DNA of 64,000 bases, taken from Streptomyces umbrinus. GTDB taxonomy: Bacteria > Actinomycetota > Actinomycetes > Streptomycetales > Streptomycetaceae. The notes beneath the pieces were generated by a model. It saw only the letters and a list, made by a program, of their open reading frames with translations. It did no database searches and was not told the origin of the DNA. Location of the stretch: NCBI RefSeq assembly GCF_030817415.1, contig NZ_JAUSZI010000002.1:1488001-1552000 (forward strand), read 5' to 3'. Shown here in pieces: positions 43,401-51,865 of the stretch (its first letter is position 1; every line of letters starts with the position of its first letter). The position numbers and the translations under genes were made by a program.

Positions 43401-44654
43401 CTACGCCGCGAACTCGACCGGAAGCTGGTTGAGCTTTGCCTCCCATGTGGAGGCCGTAGAGGTGAGCTCATCCGGAGACACCGCGAGCCGCAGCCCCGGC
43501 AGCCGGTGCAGCAGCACATCGACGGCCGTCTCGATGATGGCCTGGCCGATGTTCTGCCCGGGGCACTCGTGCGGCCCCCCGCTGAACGCGAGGTGCGACT
43601 GGTTGCCATGCACGGAGATGCCGACGTCGGGCCGGATCTCCGGGTCGACGTTGCCCGCGGTCAGGCCGAGGACGAGCAGGTCACCTTCCTGGATACGGTG
43701 ACCGCCCAGTTCGAGGTCGGCCGCGGCGAACCGCCCCGGCAGGACGGCCAGCGGCGGGGTGTTCCACATGACCTCCTCCACGACGGCGGAGATGTTCAGC
43801 TGCCCGCTGACCAGACCGGAGAGCCGGTTGGCGTCGGTGAGCACCAGTTGGAGCACCCGGGCCAGCAGATTGCTGGTGGTGGCGTGGGCGGTGATCAGCA
43901 CCAGACGCAGATGGTTGAGTATCTCGTCGTCGTCGAGGTCGGCGTGGTGCTCCAGCAGCCCGGTGGTGAAGTCGGAGCCCGGCTCCACCCGCTTGCGCTC
44001 GGCGAGTTCACCGAGGATCTGCATGATGCGGTCGTTGTGGACGAGGGCGTCCGCACCACCCTTCATCACCTGTGCGCAGGACTCGGCGAGCTTCCGCCCC
44101 TCGCCCTCCGCGAGCCCGAACACCCTGGTCAGTACGAGCATCGGCAGATACTCGGCGTACTCGGCCACCAGGTCGGCACTGCCCGCACCGGCGAACGTGT
44201 CGATCAGTTTGTTCGCGAAGTGTGTGACATGGCGGCGGATGCCACGGCCCGCAACGGCCTGCAGGTTGTCCGTCACCGCACCGCGCAGCCTGCGGTGCGG
44301 TTCGCCGTCCTGGGAGACGCAGTCGGGCCGCCACCCCAGCATCGGAATCAGTGGCGAGGTGCTCTCGACACGCCCTTCCTTCCAGTCCCGCCAGATCCGC
44401 GAATCCCGGCTGAACTGGCGGGGGTTGTCGAGCACCCGCCGGTTCTCCCGGTAGCCGAGGACCAGCCACGCCGGGATGTCGCCCTCCAGCAGTACCGGCG
44501 CGACCGGCCCGTGCTGCTTGCGCAGCCGCGAGTAGATACCGATCGGGTCGGTCGCCGCGTCGGGCCCGTAGAGACGGGTGAGTCCGTCTCCCCCGCCGTG
44601 CGCGACCGGGCAGCCGCTCGGGGCGTCGGGACCGTTTAAGGGCTGGTCGGTCAT
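43401..44654 (-). CDS. Conservon-associated cytochrome P450 lacking ExxR (CYP157 type)
   Basis: A 417-residue P450. The heme Cys364 is in FSGGPHECPGQNIG. The I-helix has TAHATTS (255-261) instead of the usual AGxxT. The K-helix reads EEVMW (293-297), so the Arg of the ExxR motif, otherwise nearly invariant, is Trp. This change is known for the CYP157 family of Streptomyces, whose genes often sit in conservons as cvnE. The ATG overlaps the cvnD stop by four bases. With the altered K-helix the enzyme may not be a normal monooxygenase and could act as a partner of another P450 or of the GTPase. Role in terpene oxidation is open. Confidence 0.87.
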   Translation of the reverse strand: MTDQPLNGPDAPSGCPVAHGGGDGLTRLYGPDAATDPIGIYSRLRKQHGPVAPVLLEGDIPAWLVLGYRENRRVLDNPRQFSRDSRIWRDWKEGRVESTSPLIPMLGWRPDCVSQDGEPHRRLRGAVTDNLQAVAGRGIRRHVTHFANKLIDTFAGAGSADLVAEYAEYLPMLVLTRVFGLAEGEGRKLAESCAQVMKGGADALVHNDRIMQILGELAERKRVEPGSDFTTGLLEHHADLDDDEILNHLRLVLITAHATTSNLLARVLQLVLTDANRLSGLVSGQLNISAVVEEVMWNTPPLAVLPGRFAAADLELGGHRIQEGDLLVLGLTAGNVDPEIRPDVGISVHGNQSHLAFSGGPHECPGQNIGQAIIETAVDVLLHRLPGLRLAVSPDELTSTASTWEAKLNQLPVEFAA

Positions 44655-45271
44655 CGGGACTCCAGAGCGACTGCGGAGCGTTCTTTGAGGTGGCGTATCA
44701 GCGCGATGAGCACATCACGGCTGGACGCCCGGTCGCGGGCGTCGCAGGCCACGATCGGGGTGTGCGGGGAGATGTCCAGGGCGTCGCGGATCTCCTCGAC
44801 CGGGTGGTCCTTGGAGTCGGGGAAGACGTTGAGGGCGATCACGAACGGGACGTTCTGCCGCTCCATCTCCTCGATCGCCCGGAAGCTGGAGGCCAGTCGA
44901 CGCGTGTCGACCAGGACCACGGCCCCGAGCGCCCCCTTGAACAGCCCGTTCCACAGGAACCAGAACCGCTCCTGACCGGGAGTGCCGAACAGGTACAGCA
45001 CCAGCTGGTCGTTGATGCCGATCTTGCCGAAGTCGAGGCTGACGGTGGTCTCCTGCTTGTCCGCCACCCCGATCAGGTTGTCCACGTCGGCGCTGGCCTG
45101 GGTCAGCGTCTCCTCGGTGGTGAGCGGCTTGATGTCGCTGACCGAGCGGACCATGGTGGTCTTACCGGTGCCGAACCCGCCGGCGATCATCACCTTCACC
45201 GAGCGGGCGCCGGCCGGCAGAGTGCCGTCGGCCGGGTGCCGGTCGGGATGGTCAAAGCCTTTCAAGTCCAC
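44651..45271 (-). CDS. cvnD: CvnD, conservon GTPase
   Basis: A 206-residue Ras-like GTPase. The P-loop is GGFGTGKTTM, the G3 motif GTPGQERFW (Gln-like position occupied as in MglA relatives), and the base-specific region LNVFPD and CDARD. GTG 45271 follows GGAGG and overlaps cvnC by 20 bases. In studied conservons CvnD interacts with the roadblock protein CvnB and the kinase-like CvnA at the membrane, in a manner likened to G-protein-coupled systems. It is translated with the P450 downstream. Confidence 0.93.
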   Translation of the reverse strand: MDLKGFDHPDRHPADGTLPAGARSVKVMIAGGFGTGKTTMVRSVSDIKPLTTEETLTQASADVDNLIGVADKQETTVSLDFGKIGINDQLVLYLFGTPGQERFWFLWNGLFKGALGAVVLVDTRRLASSFRAIEEMERQNVPFVIALNVFPDSKDHPVEEIRDALDISPHTPIVACDARDRASSRDVLIALIRHLKERSAVALESR

Positions 45272-45623
45272 TGAGTACCTCCTCAAGGAGCGCGAGGTCG
45301 GGCCCGCGACCGGCGTTCGACGCCGGGATGGGGTCACGGGCTTCAACGCGTCCTGCGTCCAGCAGATCGGCCAAGAGCACCGCGAGAATGTTGAAGGGCA
45401 ATCCGAGATGGGCGCCGAGTTCGGCCACCGACAGCGGATCGCGGCAGCGCCTGAGGATCTCCTCGTGCTCGTGCTGCAGGCCGGGGACGGCCGCGGCACG
45501 GGAGGTGATGAGGGTCGCCACGTCAAGGCTCGACGACGAACCGCCCGGTCCGCTGCGACCGCCCGTGAGGACGTAGTAGCGCTCGAGACCGGACGGGTCC
45601 GTGGGTCGGCGGGGACCACTCAT
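45252..45623 (-). CDS. cvnC: CvnC, DUF742 protein
   Basis: A 123-residue protein of the DUF742 family. A winged-helix-like core is seen in ILRRCRDPLSVAELGAHLGL followed by AVLLADLLDAGRVEARDP. The N-terminus RYYVLTGGRS is characteristic of the family. The start overlaps the cvnB stop (ATGA). It is a constant conservon member of unknown biochemical role; DNA binding has been considered because of the winged-helix pattern. Confidence 0.92.
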   Translation of the reverse strand: MSGPRRPTDPSGLERYYVLTGGRSGPGGSSSSLDVATLITSRAAAVPGLQHEHEEILRRCRDPLSVAELGAHLGLPFNILAVLLADLLDAGRVEARDPIPASNAGRGPDLALLEEVLSGLERL

Positions 45624-46030
45624 CCAGAGTGCTCCTCCAGGCGCGGAGTGGTGCCGAGGAGCTCACCCATCCTGCGGGCAAGGTCCCTCATCTGGTGGCC
45701 GAGCAGGCCCTGGTCGAGCCCCTCCCTGGCGAGTACTCCGAGGTACGTCTCCACGCCGGCGCGCACCACGAAGAGGTGACCGCCGTCGACCTCGATCATC
45801 GCGAGGCGCAGTTGCCCGGCGTATTTGGGGAACTGCTCGGCCACGGGCTGGGCCAGTGCCTGCAGGCCCGCCACCACTGCGGCGAAACGGTCCACGTCGT
45901 CGGGGTCGTCGGCGCCGTAGGAGGTGATGGCCTTGCCGTCGCTGGAGGCCACGAGGGCGAAGCGGATCTCCTGGATGCTCTCCACCAGATCGCGGAGCGC
46001 CCAGCTCACGTCGGTTCCCTGTTGCGTCAT
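45620..46030 (-). CDS. cvnB: CvnB, roadblock/LC7 protein
   Basis: A 136-residue roadblock/LC7-domain protein, recognised from LVASSDGKAITSYGADDPDD and the GGHLFVVRAGVETYLGVLA strand pair. In bacterial systems such proteins act as GTPase-activating or docking partners of small GTPases of the MglA type. It starts six bases after cvnA and overlaps cvnC by four bases. Confidence 0.92.
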   Translation of the reverse strand: MTQQGTDVSWALRDLVESIQEIRFALVASSDGKAITSYGADDPDDVDRFAAVVAGLQALAQPVAEQFPKYAGQLRLAMIEVDGGHLFVVRAGVETYLGVLAREGLDQGLLGHQMRDLARRMGELLGTTPRLEEHSG

Positions 46031-46035
46031 GTGGA

Positions 46036-47652
46036 CTAGTCGCTCTCTTCAGTGCGGTGCTCTGTGGACTCACGTCCGGCGGCCGGCTCGTGTCCGGCGG
46101 CCGGCTCACGTCCGGCCGTGGCAAAGGCGGCCAGGCCGGTGAAGGACTCGTCCGGCGGCACCGCGTGCGAGGCGGTGGCGGTGGACTCTTCCTCCCGTGC
46201 GACCGACTTGGGCCTCTCGGACTCGGCTCGCCTGCGGCGCCGGGGCAGACCGCCGGGAGTGGTGTCCCCGGTCTCCTCCGGCTCCTCGGCCGGACCCGGT
46301 TCCTCGGCCTGGGCCGAACCGGTGCCCGGCGCGGCGGAGACCGCGGCGGCAGGAGCCGGCGCCGTGACGGCGGCGGGCAACTGGCTGAAGTACTTGTGAG
46401 GTACCACGATGACCACTGAGGTGCCGAGCCACGGGGAGTCCGCGAAGGTGACCCTGATGCCGTACCGGCGGGCCAGGGCTCCCACCACGCGCAGACCGAG
46501 ATGGGCGTCCTCGGACACGCCACCGAGGCCGGGGCCGGGGGCCACACCCTCCAGCGACTGGAGGGCCTCCTGCTTCTTCTCCTCGTTGAGGCCCTTGCCG
46601 GAGTCCTGGATCTCGACGCCGACGCCGTTGGGCACCTCCTTGCCGGAGACGATCACCGGCTCGGTGGGCGGGGAGTAGCGTGCCGCGTTGTCCAGCAGAT
46701 GGGCGAAGATCAGCGTGAGGTGGTCCACCATGCCGCCGTCGACGCCGAGTTCGGGCAGGTGCTGAACCTGGACGCGGTCGAAGTCCTTGATCCGGCCGAT
46801 GCCGCCGCGCACCACGCTGAGCAGGCGCTGAGGCTCCTGCCACTGCCGGCCGGGCCGGTCCGAGCCGCCGAGTACGCCGATGCTCGCGGCCAGCGAGTCG
46901 GCGGGGCCGAGCTGCTGGTCGAGCTCCATCAGGCCCTGGGCGACGGAGGGCAGCCTGCCGTGTTCGCCCTGCATCTCGTGGAGCCGGCCGCGCAGCTTGC
47001 TGGTCAGAACGTGGATACGGCTGCCGATGCTGATGACGGCCTGTTCGGCGGAGGTGGAGCGGTTGAACTCCTGCTCCACGCCGATGAGCGCCGTCCTGAG
47101 CACCTTGCGCAGCTGGGCCTGCAGGTCGGCGCCGACCTCCGCGCACTGGTTGACGGAGGGCAGGACGTCGTCGATGGAGTCACCGGCCCGCAGCCGCTCC
47201 AGCGCCTCGGGCAGCTGCTGGTCGGCGAGCTGGGCGACGGCCGCGAGCTGCCGGTCGAGCTGCTCCTGCCAGGCCTGCGTCTGCTCGGCGATCCGCGCCT
47301 CGTAGGCCTTGGCCTGCTCGGCCAACTGCGCGTCGAACGTGGAGCGTTCGGCGGCGTACTTGCGCTCCAGACCGGCCACGTGCTGCTGCCACTGCTGGGA
47401 GTGTTCGGCCTGCGCGTTCCTGAACTCGCCGGCACTGCGGCGCAGCTGGAGCTGGGAGCGGACGAGAAGTCGTACGGAGATGGCGCTCGCAGCCGTCGCC
47501 GCGACGCCGGAGACGATCGCGGGTATCTGGGTCGAGTCGGGTCCGGCGACCGCGGCGGCGACGGTTCCAGCGCCTAAGGCCAGCGGCATCAGCCACCAGC
47601 TGTACCAGGCGGCCGGTGCCCGCGCCTCCGGTGGCGGAGTGGCAAGTTCCAT
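46036..47652 (-). CDS. cvnA: CvnA, membrane-bound sensor-kinase-like protein
   Basis: A 538-residue protein. Two membrane helices lie near the N-terminus (about 17-35 and 40-60). A long coiled coil follows (about 65-160, with repeated Gln/Glu/Ala such as QAEHSQQWQQHVAGLERKYA). An HATPase_c domain spans about 280-410 with N box LIFAHLLDNAARYSP, DSGKGL and GLRVVGALARRYG. The tail is acidic and Ala/Pro-rich, ending in short AAGHEPAAGRE repeats. The phosphorylatable His region of true kinases is not obvious. ATG 47652 follows GAAGGA; an ATG two codons earlier abuts that site. It heads a cvnABCD-P450 operon. Confidence 0.9.
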   Translation of the reverse strand: MELATPPPEARAPAAWYSWWLMPLALGAGTVAAAVAGPDSTQIPAIVSGVAATAASAISVRLLVRSQLQLRRSAGEFRNAQAEHSQQWQQHVAGLERKYAAERSTFDAQLAEQAKAYEARIAEQTQAWQEQLDRQLAAVAQLADQQLPEALERLRAGDSIDDVLPSVNQCAEVGADLQAQLRKVLRTALIGVEQEFNRSTSAEQAVISIGSRIHVLTSKLRGRLHEMQGEHGRLPSVAQGLMELDQQLGPADSLAASIGVLGGSDRPGRQWQEPQRLLSVVRGGIGRIKDFDRVQVQHLPELGVDGGMVDHLTLIFAHLLDNAARYSPPTEPVIVSGKEVPNGVGVEIQDSGKGLNEEKKQEALQSLEGVAPGPGLGGVSEDAHLGLRVVGALARRYGIRVTFADSPWLGTSVVIVVPHKYFSQLPAAVTAPAPAAAVSAAPGTGSAQAEEPGPAEEPEETGDTTPGGLPRRRRRAESERPKSVAREEESTATASHAVPPDESFTGLAAFATAGREPAAGHEPAAGRESTEHRTEESD

Positions 47653-48011
47653 CTGCATCCTTCGAAGCAACACGATCGAACAGGGGGGGAGAAGCTCGGG
47701 GCAGCACTCGTCGCGCGGTGATCCACCCCGCGACGGGCATGCGTGGACAGCGAGCGACAACCGATTGATGTCCCGTCAACTCGCCGCGCCTCAGGGAACC
47801 TTATCGGGTTTGATCTACCTCAGATCAACCTCTCCCGTCCGGTTCTGTGAAGCTTTCGTCACGCTCCGACCTGGCCTTACGGGTCGACAAATCCCTTAAC
47901 CCATCAGCCACACCGAAGGGCGGTGTGACGAAAACGGCGGGTACGACACGGATCGCGTGGGCATGCATGTCATGATCACAGCACCCGAGTTGATCTTGAG
48001 GAGACTCACCG
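47653..48011. other. Divergent regulatory interval between cvnA and a P450 gene
   Basis: About 360 bases without a gene, of lower GC in the middle (around 47780-47960). It must carry the promoters of the conservon operon and of the rightward P450 gene. I see no strong palindrome or repeat in it. Confidence 0.5.
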
Positions 48012-49475
48012 ATGAGCGGTGTATCAGGTTCTCCCGCCGCGGCACCGACCGCGCCCGGCCGCCTGCCCTTGATCGGACACGGACACCAACTGGCCCGACG
48101 TCCCCTGGAGTTCATGAACGCGCTGCGCGAGCAGGGCAGCGTCGTGAAGATCCTGATAGGCCCCACCGCCGCCTATGTGGTCACCGACCCGGCCGTCACC
48201 CGCCGAGTGCTGGTGACGGAGGTCGACGCGTTCGCGAAGGGCGGCAAGATCATCGACGCGCTGCGGGTGTTCTTCGGCGACGGCCTCGCCACGATCGCCG
48301 ACGGCGACCTGCACATGAAGCACCGGCGGCTGATGCAGCCGATGTTCAACAAGTCCCACATCGCCACCCGTGGCGACGTCATGATCAGCCACGTACGGAC
48401 GGCGACCGAGGCCTGGGCGGAGGGGGTCGCGCGTGACACGTACGAGGACATGAACGACCTGACGCTGTCGACCTTCCTCGTGGCACTCTTCGGCTCGGGC
48501 CTGCCGGGACACGTCGAGCAGGAGTTCCAGGGCCTCATGCCGGAGATCATGCGTGGCACGATCCGGCAGACCATCCTGCCCGGCTGGGTGACGAAGCTGC
48601 CCCTGCCCGCGAACCGCGCGCACGAGCGGCGGGTCGCCCGGCTGCGAGTCCTCATCGACCAGGCCATAGACCACCACCGAGCCCAGTTGGCGTCCGCGGA
48701 GCAGCCCGCGCCCCCGCCCGGCTGCCCCGCCCATCAGGACGGCGCGCAGGCCGAGGGCACCGAGTCACGGACCGGCCTCTTCTCCACTCTTCTCACGGCC
48801 GACGACCCCGAGACGGGCCCTCTCTCGCGCCAACAGCTCCAGGACGAGGCGATCACCCTCCTCACGGGCGCGATCGAGACCACCGGGACAACCCTGGCAT
48901 GGACCCTGTACGAGATCAGCCGCAACCCGGGGATCGAGCGGAAGCTGCACGCCGAACTCGACGCCGTCTGCGGTGAACGCCCGCTGCGCCAGGAGGACCT
49001 GGGCTCCCTGCCGTACATGCGCAGTGTCCTCAAGGAGGCCATGCGCATGTACGGACCCGCCTGGCTCGTCACCCGGACGACCACGCGACCGGTCGTCCTC
49101 GACGGAGTCCCGATCCCCGAGGGCGCGGACGTCGTATACAGCCCGTACGTCCATCAGCACGACCCCGAGGTCTATGCGGACCCCGCGGCCTTCGACCCGG
49201 GCCGTTGGGAGCCCGAGCGCGCCAAGAGCATCAACCGCTCCTCGTTCCTCGCTTTCGGGGACGGCCGGCGCAAGTGCATCGGCGAGGAGTTCGCCTGGAC
49301 CGAACTCCTCATCGTCCTGGCCACCGTCGTCCAACGCTGGCGGCTGACCCTCGCCTCCGCTCCCCCGCGCCCCCAGGCCATCGTCACGGTCAAGCCCGAC
49401 AAGCTCTCGATGACACCGCAGCCGCGGGTCCCGACGAAGGCCCAGGAGCACGAGGAGCAACCCGCTCCTTCCTGA
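48012..49475 (+). CDS. Cytochrome P450, complete motif set
   Basis: A 487-residue P450 with all usual motifs: I-helix LLTGAIETTGTTLAW, K-helix KEAMRMYGP with intact ExxR, and heme loop FGDGRRKCIGEEFA. The overall wording resembles Streptomyces P450s that oxidise sesquiterpenes (CYP170 and relatives) rather than small CYP105-type enzymes. An insertion near residues 225-255 (PPPGCPAHQDGAQAE) is unusual and probably lies on a surface loop. It is divergent from the conservon and converges on the CCR gene. Possible substrates are the terpene from 42259-43290 or the lipid of the next operon. Confidence 0.85.
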   Translation: MSGVSGSPAAAPTAPGRLPLIGHGHQLARRPLEFMNALREQGSVVKILIGPTAAYVVTDPAVTRRVLVTEVDAFAKGGKIIDALRVFFGDGLATIADGDLHMKHRRLMQPMFNKSHIATRGDVMISHVRTATEAWAEGVARDTYEDMNDLTLSTFLVALFGSGLPGHVEQEFQGLMPEIMRGTIRQTILPGWVTKLPLPANRAHERRVARLRVLIDQAIDHHRAQLASAEQPAPPPGCPAHQDGAQAEGTESRTGLFSTLLTADDPETGPLSRQQLQDEAITLLTGAIETTGTTLAWTLYEISRNPGIERKLHAELDAVCGERPLRQEDLGSLPYMRSVLKEAMRMYGPAWLVTRTTTRPVVLDGVPIPEGADVVYSPYVHQHDPEVYADPAAFDPGRWEPERAKSINRSSFLAFGDGRRKCIGEEFAWTELLIVLATVVQRWRLTLASAPPRPQAIVTVKPDKLSMTPQPRVPTKAQEHEEQPAPS

Positions 49476-49481
49476 TGACGG

Positions 49482-50783
49482 TCACATCCCGGTGAGGCGC
49501 TCCCTCCGCTCGGCATCCACGACGCCCAGCCCGGGCCCGGGAGCCAGCGCGAGCACCCCCACCTTGCCCAGGTGGGCGTTGTTCTGGACCAGGCGGGCCG
49601 CCTCTGCCGTGTCGGTGAGGGGGTAGGTCTCGGTGAGGGCGGGAGTGAGGTGACCGAGGTCGAGGAGGCGGCCGACGGCGGCCTGTTCGTGGAGGTTGGA
49701 ACCGTGGCTGCCGATGACGCGCTTGAGGCGCATCCAGAGGTACCGGTTGTCGAACTCGTGCTGGTAGCCGGTGCTGGAGCCGCACGTCACCACCGCCCCG
49801 CCGCGGCGGACAACGAAGACCGAGACGCCGAAGGTGGCCCGGCCGACGTGCTCGAAGACGATGTGCGGGTCCTCCCCGGTCGCGGCCCGGACCAGCTTGC
49901 CGAGCCGCTTGCCGACCAGGGCGGGATCGGCGGGCGGCTCGCTGCCGCTGAGCCCGATCTCCTCCCGGTTGATCACGTGGTGGCAGCCCAGCCGGCGGGC
50001 GTACTCCGCCTTCTGCTCGCTGCTGACGACGCCGACGGCTATGCCCCCGCCGTTGCGGACCAGTTGGACCGCGTACGCGCCGAGGCCGCCCGCCGCTCCC
50101 CAGATCAGCACCACGTCGCCCTGGGTCATCCGGGCACCCCGGTCACTGACCAGCATGCGGTACGCCGTGCCCGCGCACAGCGGGTTCGAGGCGGCCTCCT
50201 CCCAGGTCAAGTGAGCGGGTTTGGGGAGGAGTTGGCTGGTCCTGGCCACGGCGTAGTGGGCCAGTCCTCCGTAGTTGGTCTCGAAGCCCCACGCCAGCAT
50301 GCCGGTGCCCAGCATGCCGTCGGCGTGGGTCGCCGGGTCCTCCTCGTCGACGTACACCGGGCTCACCACGACCGGGTCGCCGACCCGCCATCTGCGCACA
50401 CCCGAACCCGTGCGCACGACGACGCCGGAGGCGTCCGAGCCGATGACGTGGAAGGGCTGGTCGTGCCGGGCCGCCCAGCGGTCCTGGCGGCCGAAGTGCT
50501 TCAGGAAGCTGAAGGTCGGGATGGGTTCGAACATCGCCGACCAGACGGTGTTGTAGTTGATGCCGCTGGCCATGACGGCCACCAGCACCTCGTTCGGGGC
50601 GAGTTCGGGCATCGGCACCGCGCCGATGTGGATGGATTTCCGTACGTCCTTGTCGGCGACTCCGGTGAAGCTGTCGACGTCCTCCGCGCGCAGGTGGGCG
50701 GCGGTGAAGCGGTCGGGTGGGGGCAGGTGCTCCAGTTCGCTGCGGGCGGCTCCCGCGACGACTGCCTCGGCCAGGGCATCCAT
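49482..50783 (-). CDS. ccr: Crotonyl-CoA carboxylase/reductase
   Basis: A 433-residue zinc-less medium-chain dehydrogenase/reductase. The NADPH motif is WGAAGGLGAYAVQL. The four residues reported to bind CO2 in the Kitasatospora enzyme appear conserved: Asn78 (GINYN), Phe167-Glu168 (GFETN) and His360 (GSHGSN). It should therefore carboxylate and reduce 2-enoyl-CoA to an alkylmalonyl-CoA extender, not just reduce. The ATG follows GGAGG. It is the last gene of the operon with FAAL, PKS and esterase genes, 88 bases after the esterase. In this setting it would feed the branched extender to the PKS. Confidence 0.9.
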   Translation of the reverse strand: MDALAEAVVAGAARSELEHLPPPDRFTAAHLRAEDVDSFTGVADKDVRKSIHIGAVPMPELAPNEVLVAVMASGINYNTVWSAMFEPIPTFSFLKHFGRQDRWAARHDQPFHVIGSDASGVVVRTGSGVRRWRVGDPVVVSPVYVDEEDPATHADGMLGTGMLAWGFETNYGGLAHYAVARTSQLLPKPAHLTWEEAASNPLCAGTAYRMLVSDRGARMTQGDVVLIWGAAGGLGAYAVQLVRNGGGIAVGVVSSEQKAEYARRLGCHHVINREEIGLSGSEPPADPALVGKRLGKLVRAATGEDPHIVFEHVGRATFGVSVFVVRRGGAVVTCGSSTGYQHEFDNRYLWMRLKRVIGSHGSNLHEQAAVGRLLDLGHLTPALTETYPLTDTAEAARLVQNNAHLGKVGVLALAPGPGLGVVDAERRERLTGM

Positions 50784-50871
50784 GGTGGTTCCTCCTTGAG
50801 GGGATCGACTCGGGTCAGAGGTCCGCTCGGGCCGGGGCCCGGTCAGGGGGCGGCTCAGGCCGGCGCCCGGG

Positions 50872-51852
50872 TCAGCTCAGGCCGAGGCCCGCCGCGAGCA
50901 TCGGCCACGACGCCTTGAACTCCTGTCGCCAGTACGGCCACGCGTGTGCTCCGCCGTTGTAGAAGTGCACCTGGGCCGGGATGCCCAAGGTGTCCAACCG
51001 ATCGGTGAACCGGTGCGCCTGGGACCAGAGCGCGCCTTCGAGCACCGCGCCTTCGAGGTTGTCGAAGTCACCGCCCGCCAGGCCGCTCCCCTGGGAGATG
51101 TACAGCTTGGTGCCCTTGAGGTTGGCGGCCTGCGCGGAGGGGTTGTGCCGGTTCCAGTTGTCCCGGTTGAGCAGCGGGCTGCCCCAGAGCGTCAGCGGCA
51201 GCAGTTGTTCCCGGGCGACGATCGCGTTGAGCACGGTCGGCATGCCGAACGCCGTGGTGTCGAGGATCCCGCTGTACGAGGCGGCGGCCGTGAAGGTCCC
51301 GGGGTGCCGTGCGGCGAAGGCCAGGGCCCCGTAACCGCCGGTGGAGACACCGGCGACCACACGTTTCGTCCCCGCCCGGAACTTCTGCTGCAGCACCCCC
51401 ATCAACTCGTCGACCTGGAACGTCTCGTAGTCCGGTGCGCCGGCGCTTCCGTAGTTCCACCAGTCGGTGGGGATACCGGTGGGGCCGGACGACGGCATCA
51501 CGGTGATGACGTCCTGGCCGGCGAGGAAGTCGACGACGTCCGTCTCCCTCGTCCAGGACGTGTAGTCGTCGTGCGCGCCCTGGAGCAGATAGAGCACGGG
51601 CCAGGTGCGGTCGGGCTGCGCGGCGTAGCCGGTCGGCAGGACCACCCGTACGGGCAGGGACGCGCCGACCGCCGGGGAGGCGACCGTGAGGTCGACGGTT
51701 CGGGCGTCGAGCCACTTCTGGGCGACGATCGTGGCGCCCGCGGCCACCGCGGCGGCGGGAGCGGCCGTCGCGGGTGGGGCGTTGAGCCCGACTCCCGCGC
51801 CGAGCAGGGCCGTTGTCACCGCGAGCGCGGCGCATCTCCGCTTACGAGTCAT
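50872..51852 (-). CDS. Secreted antigen-85-like esterase/acyltransferase
   Basis: A 326-residue protein with a signal peptide (RKRRCAALAVTTALLGAGVG, cut near ATAAPA). The mature part is an alpha/beta hydrolase of the esterase-D/antigen-85 group: VLYLLQGAHDDYTSW, VMPSSGPTGIPTDWW, FQVDELMGVL, the nucleophile in GVSTGGYGA, and GGAHAWPYWRQEF with the catalytic His. The same blocks, in the same order, occur in mycobacterial mycolyltransferases. It lies 13 bases after the PKS stop. I infer that it moves the PKS product onto a cell-surface acceptor, or hydrolyses such an ester. Confidence 0.85.
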   Translation of the reverse strand: MTRKRRCAALAVTTALLGAGVGLNAPPATAAPAAAVAAGATIVAQKWLDARTVDLTVASPAVGASLPVRVVLPTGYAAQPDRTWPVLYLLQGAHDDYTSWTRETDVVDFLAGQDVITVMPSSGPTGIPTDWWNYGSAGAPDYETFQVDELMGVLQQKFRAGTKRVVAGVSTGGYGALAFAARHPGTFTAAASYSGILDTTAFGMPTVLNAIVAREQLLPLTLWGSPLLNRDNWNRHNPSAQAANLKGTKLYISQGSGLAGGDFDNLEGAVLEGALWSQAHRFTDRLDTLGIPAQVHFYNGGAHAWPYWRQEFKASWPMLAAGLGLS

Positions 51853-51865
51853 GGGGCAAGTCCCT

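Noticed and set aside
42259..44654. Pentalenolactone or albaflavenone pathway
   Set aside because: The cyclase resembles pentalenene synthase and P450s are near, but the dioxygenases, Baeyer-Villiger enzyme and other ptl genes are absent, and the first P450 lacks ExxR.
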